A stretch of DNA of 62,309 nt from the NCBI GenBank assembly GCA_945833885.1, contig CAMAFY010000013.1, forward strand, positions 1-62,309, read 5' to 3'. Origin of the DNA: an uncultured Bacteroidales bacterium (GTDB lineage Bacteria; Bacteroidota; Bacteroidia; Bacteroidales; Bacteroidaceae). Both the position numbers and the translations under genes were made by a program. Below are positions 53,751-61,721 of the stretch, piece after piece (positions within the stretch are counted from its first letter, which is position 1; the number at the start of each line of letters is the position of its first letter). Under the pieces are notes generated by a model. The model was given only the letters and a program-made list of their open reading frames with translations. It was not told the origin of the DNA and searched no databases.

Positions 53751-54112
53751 AAAAGGTATAGATTTTTAGGTATTTAATTGCGAATTTTTAATAAAATGAT
53801 ACACGAAAGTTTGCGGAATCGCACTCGAAAATTTGAGGCACCGCTTTCAAACGTTTGCAGGAACGTCTTCAAAGATCTGAGGAACTGCTTTCGAACGTTT
53901 GCAGGAACGTCTTCAAAGATCCGAGGAACTGCTTTCAAACGTTTGCTGAAACGTCTTCAAAGATCCGAGACACCGCTTTCAAACGTTTGCAGGAACGTCT
54001 TCAAAAGATTGCTGAAACCGCTTCAAAGATTTGAGGAAGCACTTTCAAGGGATTGAAGAACACGCTTTTGTAAGCGGTAAAAATGACGGGATTGCCCGGT
54101 GGAAAATTGCCT
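53751..54112. other. Gap between DUF4301 and YhcH-type genes, almost all repeat array
   Basis: The first 55 nt are an AT-rich leader of the DUF4301 gene; from 53806 to 54075 the sequence is array 17, and only 38 nt remain before the YhcH-type stop codon. Confidence 0.7.
53806..54075. repeat. 22-nt periodic array 17
   Basis: Twelve consecutive 22-nt units can be laid out from 53806. Two types alternate: AACGTTTGCAGGAACGTCTT and AAGATCCGAGGAACTGCTTT. AACGTTTGC starts at 53850, 53894, 53938 and 53982, exactly 44 nt apart. Both types share TTTCA or CTTCA at the end and a G-rich centre. This is the cleanest example of unit type alternation. Confidence 0.95.
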
Positions 54113-54562
54113 TTACAGACGCACTTTGGCAATGGCCTTCACCAACTTGCCGCTACCGATGATGGGGGCATGGGCATCCTCAGGCCAAACAATGTAGAAA
54201 TCTCCGGGGCGAACCGTGAAATAATTATCCGCCGAAGCGGTGTAAAGTGCGAAGTCGGCATCGATGTCAAACGGCGCATCGCTCTCCACAGGAACGTCGT
54301 CCAGCCGGCTCACTCCGCAGATTTCATCGCCGGAAAGGGGGAAATGCACGTCGATGTAGCGGCGGTGTACTTCCAGTTTCTGCTCCTCGCGGCTTTTGAG
54401 GTCGGCATGCGCGATGTTGATGTACAGGTCATCGCCGTCAATGGTGATGCGTCCGGGAGGACATTGCGCAAGGTCGTGCTGGCGGACATACTCGAAAAGT
54501 TGGCGGAAACGGGGATGCAACGCTTCATAACGGGCGGCATCGTCCATGTGTGCAAGTACCAT
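54113..54562 (-). CDS. YhcH/YjgK/YiaL family protein
   Basis: 149-residue single-domain cupin-like protein of the DUF386 family (E. coli YhcH, YiaL, EbgC). Typical features are the ITIDGDDLYINIAHADLKS strand region, EVHRRYIDVHFPLSGDEICGV with the metal-binding E-x-H...D-x-H pattern, and FYIVWPEDAHAP with the last His. Family members are associated with sialic acid and other sugar catabolism (anomerase-like or beta-galactosidase accessory roles), but there is no sugar-catabolic neighbour here. Start at 54562 (MVLAHMDDAARY); a second ATG at 54547 is possible. Transcribed alone. Confidence 0.9.
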   Translation of the reverse strand: MVLAHMDDAARYEALHPRFRQLFEYVRQHDLAQCPPGRITIDGDDLYINIAHADLKSREEQKLEVHRRYIDVHFPLSGDEICGVSRLDDVPVESDAPFDIDADFALYTASADNYFTVRPGDFYIVWPEDAHAPIIGSGKLVKAIAKVRL

Positions 54563-54891
54563 ATACTATAAGAAAATATGGAAACAGACGGAATTCACGA
54601 TAGGATTTCTGGAATGGCGTTGCCTACAGTTTTGCCGTCATTTTGCCTTATTCCGGCAAAGTCTATTTGAGGAGTCCGCCTGTTAAACAGTAATCTAAAA
54701 GGTAAAAATGCAGGTTTTCAGTCCATAGGAACGCCACAAAATTAAGGAAAATCCGCAAGAATGCAAAAAAAATGCCGTATTTTTGCGCATATTTCACATT
54801 GAACTTTCCAAAAACGGCTTTTTTCGTGCAACAGAAACGTTGTGAAAAGCAGGCTCGCACAACGGATTCTGTCACCCGAAACTCCATCCTT
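54563..54891. other. Divergent gap between YhcH-type and radical SAM genes
   Basis: AT-rich with a -7 box TATTTTTG at 54778-54785 (plus strand), about 107 nt before the radical SAM start. No repeat array and no coding sequence seen. Confidence 0.45.
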
Positions 54892-55833
54892 ATGGCTGAA
54901 AACCTCCCCAAAACGCACACCACCCTCGCCGATTTTCTGCAACGTTTCTTCACCGGAAAGGTGCAGAAACTGAGCATCAACGCCGGATTTTCGTGCCCTA
55001 ACCGCGACGGAACCATCGGATTCGGAGGCTGCACCTACTGCAACAACCGGACGTTCAGCCCCGATTATTGCCACGATGCCGGCAGCATTGCGCAGCAACT
55101 GCAACAGGGCAAGGCGTTTTTCGCAAGGAAATATCCGCAGATGCGCTATCTTGCCTACTTCCAAGCCTACACCAGCACCTACGCCCCTACGGAAAAACTC
55201 ATTCGTCTCTACGACGAAGCGCTCGGGGTGGCGGGAGTGGTGGGACTGATCATCGGCACACGCCCCGACTGTATGCCGCACGACCTGCTGGAATGGCTGG
55301 CAGAACGGGCGAAAACAACGTTCGTCATGGTGGAATATGGCATAGAATCGTGCCACGACACCACCCTGCGGCGCATCAATCGCGGGCACACTTTTGCCTG
55401 TGCCGCGGAGACGGTCAGACGAACCCGCGAGGCAGGAATCAAGGTGGGCGGACATTTCATACTGGGACTGCCGGGAGAGACGCACGAGGACATCATGGCG
55501 ACCATTCCGCTCATCAACGCTTTGGAACTCGACACCGTGAAATTCCACCAACTGCAAATTGTTCGCGGCACACCGATGGCCTGGGAATATGGCGCACATC
55601 CCGAGCACTTCGGGCTCTACCGCACGGCAGAAGACTACTGTTCCCTGGTGTGCGATGTGCTGGAACGCCTGTCTCCCACGACGGCTGTGGAGCGTTTCAC
55701 CTCGTCTTCGCCGCGCGAACTGCTGATAGCACCGGACTGGGGACTCAAAAATTTTGAGTTTGCCGCCCTCGTCGTCAAGGAAATGCGCAGACGTGGCAGC
55801 ACCCAGGGTTGCCTTTGCCCGATAAAGGTGTAA
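54892..55833 (+). CDS. Radical SAM protein, TIGR01212/YhcC family
   Basis: 313-residue radical SAM enzyme. The cluster ligands are C35, C47 and C50 in SCPNRDGTIGFGGCTYCNN, the widened C-x11-C-x2-C arrangement characteristic of the TIGR01212 (YhcC) group, related to the Elp3 radical SAM domain. Further conserved pieces are YFQAYTSTYAPTEKLIRLYDEAL, IIGTRPDCMPHDLLEWL, VEYGIESCHDTTLRRINRGHTF and HFILGLPGETHEDI. I start at ATG 54892 (MAENLPKTHTTLADF), since upstream frame is not conserved. The reaction is unknown; tRNA modification is a common guess. It precedes the membrane regulator by 172 nt. Confidence 0.92.
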   Translation: MAENLPKTHTTLADFLQRFFTGKVQKLSINAGFSCPNRDGTIGFGGCTYCNNRTFSPDYCHDAGSIAQQLQQGKAFFARKYPQMRYLAYFQAYTSTYAPTEKLIRLYDEALGVAGVVGLIIGTRPDCMPHDLLEWLAERAKTTFVMVEYGIESCHDTTLRRINRGHTFACAAETVRRTREAGIKVGGHFILGLPGETHEDIMATIPLINALELDTVKFHQLQIVRGTPMAWEYGAHPEHFGLYRTAEDYCSLVCDVLERLSPTTAVERFTSSSPRELLIAPDWGLKNFEFAALVVKEMRRRGSTQGCLCPIKV

Positions 55834-56005
55834 GGAATCTCTGACGACGCCCGACGGCTCTTCTCAGAAATCTATGACAAAGAGCCGAACTTCAACAAAA
55901 AGGACCGCACGTCAACAAAAAACAATCACAATTATTCAAATAATTTTATATTGTTTTTTTAATAAGCAGTCCCCCCTATCCGAACAGAAAAGTTACGAAT
56001 CCCAC

Positions 56006-57028
56006 ATGAAAAAACACGTCAGTATCTGCATCTTTTTCCTGTGCATCCTTGCCTTAACAGTCTGCGGTCGGGAGGAAAAGACCGCTCAAAAAGGTTTCGA
56101 CATCGTAGGAGTGTGGCAACTGATACGCACAGACCATCCGGATGGCACGGTCATCCACTATGACAAAGGCAGATATACCCGCTGCAAAATATACTGTGCC
56201 GACAGCACTTATTACAGTGTCGAGATGTTTTCCGACGGAAAAGACATCGTCATCAGACCCCACGAAATGGCACGTTATACGCTGAACGACAGCGTATACA
56301 TCGAAAACGGACGCCTGACACCCTTTGAAATCAAGGACGATTCAACGATGACCACCGTCTGGCAAGACTACATCGAGACCGTGCGGAAGGTGAATTCCAT
56401 GAGCGAAACGCGGAAACAGGAAATCTGCGATATGGTACGTGTGGCCCTGTCCGACAGCAACGACAGCACCCGGATTTCGCGATACATCACCTCGACCTCG
56501 GAACGCGAACTGCGCACCGCCAACCATCACATGCTGTACATCATCATCATCTTGCTGCTGACATCGGCAATCGCACTTCTCTATTTCCTCAATACCCTTA
56601 AAGGCAAGCGGAAACTGGAACGCCAACTGCACGAGTTGGAGGAGATACGCAACCTGCGTTCGCAGCCCGTACTCAATGCTTTGAAGGAAGCCGAGGCGGA
56701 ATTCTTCCAGTCGGCGCTCTATCAAGACCTGAGGAAGAAAATCATTTCGGGGAGCAACCTCAGCCAAAAGGAATGGAAAGCCCTGGAACAGAAACTGAAA
56801 GAGGTGTACCCCGACTTCTCAACTGCGCTGTGTCAGATGTACAACCTCTCGGAAACGGAGTATCAAGTGTGCCTGCTCATCAAGATTCATGCAACACCTA
56901 CGGAGATTGCTGGCGTAATGAAACGCGAATCAAGCACCATCAGCAGCATGCGCGGACGAATGTTTCGCAAAGTCTTCAACAAAAAAGGCAGTGCCAAAGA
57001 TTGGGATGAATTCATCCTCTCACTCTGA
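56006..57028 (+). CDS. Membrane-tethered HTH regulator with periplasmic lipocalin-like sensor
   Basis: 340-residue protein starting at ATG 56006. Signal-like N-terminus with possible lipobox (ILALTVC, Cys20), then about 100 residues opening with a lipocalin-like GVWQLIRTDHPDGT motif (35-48), a linker, one transmembrane helix (177-195), a coiled coil (about 199-235) and a C-terminal helix-turn-helix (about 283-325: LSETEYQVCLLIKIHATPTEIAGVMKRESSTISSMRGRMFRKVF, LuxR/sigma-4-like). Thus the sensor would be outside and the DNA-binding domain inside the inner membrane, a one-protein signalling design used by some Bacteroidetes regulators. If Cys20 were lipidated the topology would still fit. It precedes a TlpA-like lipoprotein by 336 nt and may control it. 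Confidence 0.78.
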   Translation: MKKHVSICIFFLCILALTVCGREEKTAQKGFDIVGVWQLIRTDHPDGTVIHYDKGRYTRCKIYCADSTYYSVEMFSDGKDIVIRPHEMARYTLNDSVYIENGRLTPFEIKDDSTMTTVWQDYIETVRKVNSMSETRKQEICDMVRVALSDSNDSTRISRYITSTSERELRTANHHMLYIIIILLLTSAIALLYFLNTLKGKRKLERQLHELEEIRNLRSQPVLNALKEAEAEFFQSALYQDLRKKIISGSNLSQKEWKALEQKLKEVYPDFSTALCQMYNLSETEYQVCLLIKIHATPTEIAGVMKRESSTISSMRGRMFRKVFNKKGSAKDWDEFILSL

Positions 57029-57157
57029 CATAAGTCCCTATCATTCAAATATTTCCATATCACCTTGCAAGTTTTTTGCAAGGTGTTTTTTGGGCTTTCA
57101 AACCGATTGCGCAAGATTTGCGAAGTAGTTTTGCGGAGGATTGTCACCCAAAAGCCG

Positions 57158-57165
57158 TATCTTTG
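57158..57165 (+). promoter_or_regulatory. Candidate -7 box of the TlpA-like gene
   Basis: TATCTTTG at 57158-57165 matches the -7 consensus; the nearest TTTG upstream (57130-57133) gives a 24-nt spacer, longer than usual, so the site might need an activator such as the HTH protein encoded just upstream. Leader about 195 nt. Confidence 0.4.
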
Positions 57166-57364
57166 TCACAGAAAAACCGGCGAGGGAGACGGAGGATGGC
57201 GGATACGGATGCCGCAGAAAGCGGAACCGACCGTCGGACATTCCTGCATTGTGCGCAGAAGGCACCGCGAAAACATCGTCCGAACCCATTGCCGAAACCT
57301 GCTTCCATCCCTGAAAACCTTTCAAAAATATCGTAAAGATTCCTACAAAATTATTGTAATGATT

Positions 57365-59122
57365 ATGAAAACAAGATTGCTGTTCGCCGCTGCGTTTGCC
57401 GCAGCATTCGCCGCCTGTGCCAAGGAGAAGGTGGTGGAAAGGCCGGCGTTTTCGAGCGGAAACCTTTCGTTCTGCCCCAAGACGCTGATACTGGGAGAGG
57501 CATCGACCACCATTGGCTTCAAACTGCAAGGTTACTCCTGGTCCTTAGACTCGCTGTCGCACCTGGCAGCCGGGGAGAAAACGTACAGAATGACGGGCGC
57601 CAAAGTGTTCAGACGTTCGGAGGACGGCACGGTGAAAAGCGAGGAACTGCTCCTGAATGGCGGATATTTTCCGAATGAAAACGGCATTCCCGACTCCGTA
57701 AGCATCGACTTCGAACCTGTTGACCCCGAGGTGAAAGCGGTTGACTTCATTGAATTCGAAGGCTCGAACTTCAACAGTTTCGGTATCCGTCTAGACGGAA
57801 AATGCTATCCGTTCGCGCTGGAAAAAGCAGGGAAATTCCCTTATGCCGCTGACGAACCACTGCCTGCCATAGAACCGCGTTTCGGAGAAGCGCGCCTGAC
57901 TGGCAGCATCTTCAGGGGCGATGGCACGCAAACCTACGCAAAAGTGCTCGGCATCGACAACCGGCTCTCGGACGACAGATGCCTGCACCTCAACGAAAAC
58001 TCCTACAGGCTGGCTTCCGGAAGTTCCCATCTTGCGTATGTTACCATCTCAAATTATGAGAAAAGATTCAGGGTCATGATGATTCCGGGCTACGACAACC
58101 GGTTTTCCGTAGACGAACCAGCCTACTGGGCGTCCGTCACGGGGGCAAGCCGCAAACCCATTCCCACAGACCGCATCATACAGTTCGAGGGGGCCTTTGC
58201 CGACCTTCAGCAGGTGCTCTACGATGAACAGGATTTTGAGAACAGCATGTGGGATGTGGCACCCGAAATGCTTTGGGATGCTGTACAGAAAGAATTGCAT
58301 AAAATCGAGAACAACCGGAAGTATTCACGTCGTCAGAAGGAATTTGGACGCCTGAAGATCGAATATGATTATCTGAAACAGTACACGAATTTCGCCAAAA
58401 AGGACAAGGCAACCCTGAAAGACACTCATGCCAAGGAACTGGAAATACTGAAGGACGGACGCTCATTCTACCTTATCGGAAACGCCGATTTTCTGCAATA
58501 TGCCCACGCCAACCACATAGACGGAGTGGTGACAGATTGGATGGAAGGCTTCGAAAAGGCGGAGAATATGGCAAAGCGCATACGCTGTCTGGAAGTGATG
58601 CCCGAAACAGCCTTCGACAGCATTCCGGAAATGTTCCATCATGAAGTGAAGGAACTGAATGATTCCACGCGCGCGATGGTGGAGAAATACCGTGCTTCCG
58701 CCAACGAAGTGAGGCTGATGAACGTACCAGACTGCGCCGGCAGCGAGTTTTTCGACAAGGTTGTGAGCGAGAATCCCGACGTCGTGCTGGTCTTCGACCT
58801 GTGGGCCACATGGTGCGGACCGTGCATGCAAGGAATAAAAGCCATGAAACCCTTGAAGGAAGAATGGGCAGGACGTCCCATACGCTTTGTCTACGTCACC
58901 GAAGAGGACAGTCCCGCGAAAGACTGGACACGGGAAATCGCCTCGATGCCGGGCTTGCATTACCGCCTTCCAGGCGACATGTGGAACGAACTTCTTGGTG
59001 AATCCAGGGGCATTCCGCAGTATTTCGTCTATGACCGGCACGGCAATCGCTCCGGAAGCCAGTTGGGTTGGGGCGATGTAGACTCCATAAAACACATGGT
59101 GGAAGAGGCGTTGGAGAAGTGA
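57365..59122 (+). CDS. TlpA-like thioredoxin-domain lipoprotein
   Basis: 585-residue lipoprotein. ATG at 57365 opens a signal (MKTRLLFAAAFAAAFAAC, Cys18). About residues 20-440 are a large, poorly defined region: beta-rich first (to about 200), then helical with KAENMAKRIRCLEVMPETAF-like pattern common in Bacteroidales TlpA proteins. The C-terminal thioredoxin fold carries the redox motif C484-G-P-C487 in WATWCGPCMQGI and the cis-Pro segment ESRGIPQYFVYDRHG. Such proteins reduce or transfer disulfides in the periplasm, using electrons from CcdA/DsbD. It follows the membrane-tethered HTH protein. A second ATG two codons earlier (57359) is possible. Function of the N-terminal part unknown. Confidence 0.85.
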   Translation: MKTRLLFAAAFAAAFAACAKEKVVERPAFSSGNLSFCPKTLILGEASTTIGFKLQGYSWSLDSLSHLAAGEKTYRMTGAKVFRRSEDGTVKSEELLLNGGYFPNENGIPDSVSIDFEPVDPEVKAVDFIEFEGSNFNSFGIRLDGKCYPFALEKAGKFPYAADEPLPAIEPRFGEARLTGSIFRGDGTQTYAKVLGIDNRLSDDRCLHLNENSYRLASGSSHLAYVTISNYEKRFRVMMIPGYDNRFSVDEPAYWASVTGASRKPIPTDRIIQFEGAFADLQQVLYDEQDFENSMWDVAPEMLWDAVQKELHKIENNRKYSRRQKEFGRLKIEYDYLKQYTNFAKKDKATLKDTHAKELEILKDGRSFYLIGNADFLQYAHANHIDGVVTDWMEGFEKAENMAKRIRCLEVMPETAFDSIPEMFHHEVKELNDSTRAMVEKYRASANEVRLMNVPDCAGSEFFDKVVSENPDVVLVFDLWATWCGPCMQGIKAMKPLKEEWAGRPIRFVYVTEEDSPAKDWTREIASMPGLHYRLPGDMWNELLGESRGIPQYFVYDRHGNRSGSQLGWGDVDSIKHMVEEALEK

Positions 59123-59180
59123 AAACGCGGTTATTACGATAGCGCGGGCAAGCGGTTCGCGAGGAAAAGCCGCACGCCTG

Positions 59181-59206
59181 CGCCATACCGTGACGGGAAA
59201 ACGAAG
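59181..59206 (+). repeat. Dispersed GCCAT...GAAAACGAAGG element
   Basis: GCCATACCGTGACG followed by GGAAAACGAAGG. The same end occurs at 11817-11836, 11905-11925 and 20584-20604, and in reverse complement at 24441-24459. The front half GCCATACCGT recurs at about 52120 without the end. Confidence 0.6.
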
Positions 59207-59517
59207 GAGGCTTCCCGACAGGCTGTGCGTCCGTTTCCCGCAGATTTCCCCTTCAAGGCCGTCCGGAACCGATGGTCAAGAGCATACTTGATGGTCTTTT
59301 TTGAGCGTTTTTCCATAACTTGCGACCTTGGTTTCCGGAGGCCTTTTGGAGATGTTCCGCAACGGATGTTATGCACGGAACGCTGAAACTCTCTCAGGCT
59401 TCCGCACGCGGATGCTGATATAGAACCACGCGCTGACGGAGAACGCTGTCCTTGACTGCAAAGAACGATTCCTCGCGGACAAGCACGCCAAAAACAGGCT
59501 TCGGACCATCCTTGCAG

Positions 59518-59627
59518 AAAGTGCGGAGATTTGCAAGAAAAAGTGCGGCACTTTCACGGACAAAATGCGGGACTTCCGCCTGCAAAGTGCGGAGGTTTTT
59601 GAGGCGGAAAAAAGGCTGGCGCGACAA
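59518..59627. repeat. 22-nt periodic array 18 (AAAGTGCGG type)
   Basis: Units start at 59518, 59540, 59562, 59584 and 59606, exactly 22 nt apart: AAAGTGCGGAGATTT, AAAGTGCGGCACTTT, AAAATGCGGGACTTC, AAAGTGCGGAGGTTT and an eroded GGAAAAAAGG unit. Confidence 0.94.
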
Positions 59628-59911
59628 AAAGGACAAAAGAACGGGACGGAAGGCTTTGACAAGCAGAATGTCAAGAAGTGCATTCTATGGAAAGACGTTC
59701 CGAAACACTATCCTTCGACTACGCGAGAACAAAGGAAAACGGTCTGGCATGCCGAACGTGGGAACGGGGCATTGAAATGAGGAATTAAGGTGAAGCCATC
59801 AACGGCTAACAGGATTTCAAGGTTCGTATCGAAATAAAAACTTACGGAGATGGCTGATGGAATCCACCGGAAAAACGTGGTTGAAACCCCGAGACATCGC
59901 AGCGACATCAA

Positions 59912-59953
59912 AAAAAAATACGGCAGAACCGGATGGCTCTACCGTATTTTTTT
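59912..59953 (-). terminator. Bidirectional terminator
   Basis: ATACGGCAGA and TCTACCGTAT (about 59919-59947) form a 10-bp stem with one mismatch, flanked by a run of A on the left and of T on the right, so it can end transcription in both directions. It most plausibly serves the CCA-adding enzyme gene (minus) and possibly the TlpA-like gene. Confidence 0.8.
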
Positions 59954-60173
59954 CGTTTTCAGACGGGTCCTGTCAATTAACCTTGCCGGATTCTTGTTGT
60001 GAATCTTCCGAAAACAGGGCGGAAAGCGGCAAAACGCGACATACAATCAAACCGTAAATTGATTGGTGTAATTTGATAGGACACACCTTTACGTACCGCC
60101 CGAAGCGGTATGTTTTCCGGATATTCCGGGTTGTCATTCCCGACTTTCTGGCAGCGGAAATGCGTAGTTTTAC

Positions 60174-61721
60174 CTACATTTCCTGCGGATTTTCCTGCAC
60201 GGGTTCCACAGGCGAGAGACCAAGTTCGCGGGCTTTCTCACGGATAAATTCAAGTGCGGCTTCGTGTTCATTGGGAACGATGCCGTCGAGAATGGCATCC
60301 TTGAGCGCCATCTTCAATGTTCCGACCTGCGGACCCGGAGGAATCTGGAAAACCTGCATGATTTCCGAGCCGTCGACGGGAGGTTGGAAGTTGCGGATGC
60401 GGTCCTTTTCCTCCAAATCCACAAGTTTCTGACGCACAAGACGATAGTTTTCGAGGAAACCCTTCTTCTTTTGAGCGTTCTTACTCGTGATGTCGGCCTC
60501 GCAAAGTACCATAAGGTCGTCGATATCGTCGGCGGCATCGAAGAGCAAGCGCCGCACTGCGGAGTCCGTAACCTCGTCATCGGCGATGTTAATCGGGCGC
60601 ATGTGGAGGTCAACAAGTTTCTCTACGTAGTGCAAACGTTCGTCAAGAGGCAGTTTAAGACGATGGAAAATGCCCTTGATCATCTTCTTTCCGAGGAAAT
60701 TATGGTTGTGGAAAGTCCATCCCATCACGGCATCCCAGCGCTTGGAAGCCGGTTTTCCGATGTCGTGGAGCAATGCTCCCCAGCGTAACCACAGGTTGTC
60801 GCTCTGGCGAGCCACGTTGTCGAGGACCTCAAGGGTATGGTAAAAATTGTTCTTGTGTTTGCGTCCGTTGCGCTCTTCGACGACATCAAGGCGCGCAAGT
60901 TCCGGCAGAATCAACTGCAAAAGTCCGCACCGCTGAAGTTCTACAAAGCCGATGCTGGGGACGGGAGCGGCAAGAATCTTGTTGAGTTCCGTAGAAATAC
61001 GCTCCTGAGAAATGATCTTTATGCGCTCGGCATTGCGGGTCAGAGCCTCAAAGGTCTCTTCTTCGATGCGGAAATTCAGTTGTGTGGCAAAGCGGATGCA
61101 ACGCAACATGCGCAAAGGGTCGTCGCTGAAGGTGACATCTGGGTCGAGAGGCGTGACAATGAGGCGGTCTTCCATGTCGCGGATGCCGTCGAACGGGTCG
61201 ACAAGTTCGCCAAAACGTGCGCTGTTCAGGCAGATTCCCATGGCATTGATGGTGAAGTCGCGCCGCATTTGGTCGTCGTGGAGCGTACCATCCTCAACGA
61301 TGGGTTTGCGGGAATTTCGGGTATAACTTTCACGACGTGCGCCGACGAACTCTACTTCTTCCTCAAAACGCTCACGATGTGCCGTACCGTCAGCGTCAAC
61401 TACCCGTCGGCTATGGTGCCATTTCACCTGTGCAGTACCAAAATTCTCAAAGAAAGAAAGGTGGGCACCGCGTCCGAGGCGTGTCGAAAACTCGCGCGCC
61501 AAGGTGATACCAGGGCCACCATGATGGGCTTCTGCCAGGAATTCAGGACTACCCACCACCACAACATCAATGTCTTTTGAAGGACGTTCCAACATCAGGT
61601 CGCGCACATAGCCACCCACGATGTAGGCATCCAGGCCCATATCGTCGGCAGTCTGTGAGAGAAGGCGGAACATCGGCGTGTCAATTCGCGACGCTATTTC
61701 TTCATCAGTAAGGATCTTCAT
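60174..61721 (-). CDS. cca: CCA tRNA nucleotidyltransferase with HD domain
   Basis: 515-residue class II nucleotidyltransferase. The polymerase head has IVGGYVRDLML (34-44) and the metal-binding D50/D52 in KDIDVVVVG, followed by the RRDFTINAM and DPLRMLRCIRFATQLNF motifs of CCA-adding or poly(A) polymerases. A C-terminal HD phosphohydrolase domain carries H-x-LLHDIGK and ...HNHNFLGKK. The family position and Bacteroidetes context favour CCA addition, which tRNA-Arg in this window needs since its CCA is not encoded. Start at ATG 61721 (MKILTDEEIASRIDTPMFRLL). Closes with a short tail SPVEPVQENPQEM. Good certainty for class; CCA rather than poly(A) is inferred. Confidence 0.92.
   Translation of the reverse strand: MKILTDEEIASRIDTPMFRLLSQTADDMGLDAYIVGGYVRDLMLERPSKDIDVVVVGSPEFLAEAHHGGPGITLAREFSTRLGRGAHLSFFENFGTAQVKWHHSRRVVDADGTAHRERFEEEVEFVGARRESYTRNSRKPIVEDGTLHDDQMRRDFTINAMGICLNSARFGELVDPFDGIRDMEDRLIVTPLDPDVTFSDDPLRMLRCIRFATQLNFRIEEETFEALTRNAERIKIISQERISTELNKILAAPVPSIGFVELQRCGLLQLILPELARLDVVEERNGRKHKNNFYHTLEVLDNVARQSDNLWLRWGALLHDIGKPASKRWDAVMGWTFHNHNFLGKKMIKGIFHRLKLPLDERLHYVEKLVDLHMRPINIADDEVTDSAVRRLLFDAADDIDDLMVLCEADITSKNAQKKKGFLENYRLVRQKLVDLEEKDRIRNFQPPVDGSEIMQVFQIPPGPQVGTLKMALKDAILDGIVPNEHEAALEFIREKARELGLSPVEPVQENPQEM

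Larger units (their letters stand above)
59123..60173. other. 1.05-kb convergent gap between TlpA-like and CCA-enzyme genes
   Basis: Holds, in order, one dispersed GCCAT...GAAAACGAAGG element (59181-59206), array 18 (59518-59627) and a strong bidirectional terminator (59912-59953). A small hairpin TACCGC/GCGGTA lies at 60094-60110. Short frames present in the gap do not resemble proteins. Confidence 0.6.

Noticed and set aside
55068..55757. 229-codon plus-strand frame inside the radical SAM gene
   Set aside because: Overlaps the TIGR01212-type gene in another frame and is arginine/histidine/glycine-rich, typical of an out-of-frame shadow.
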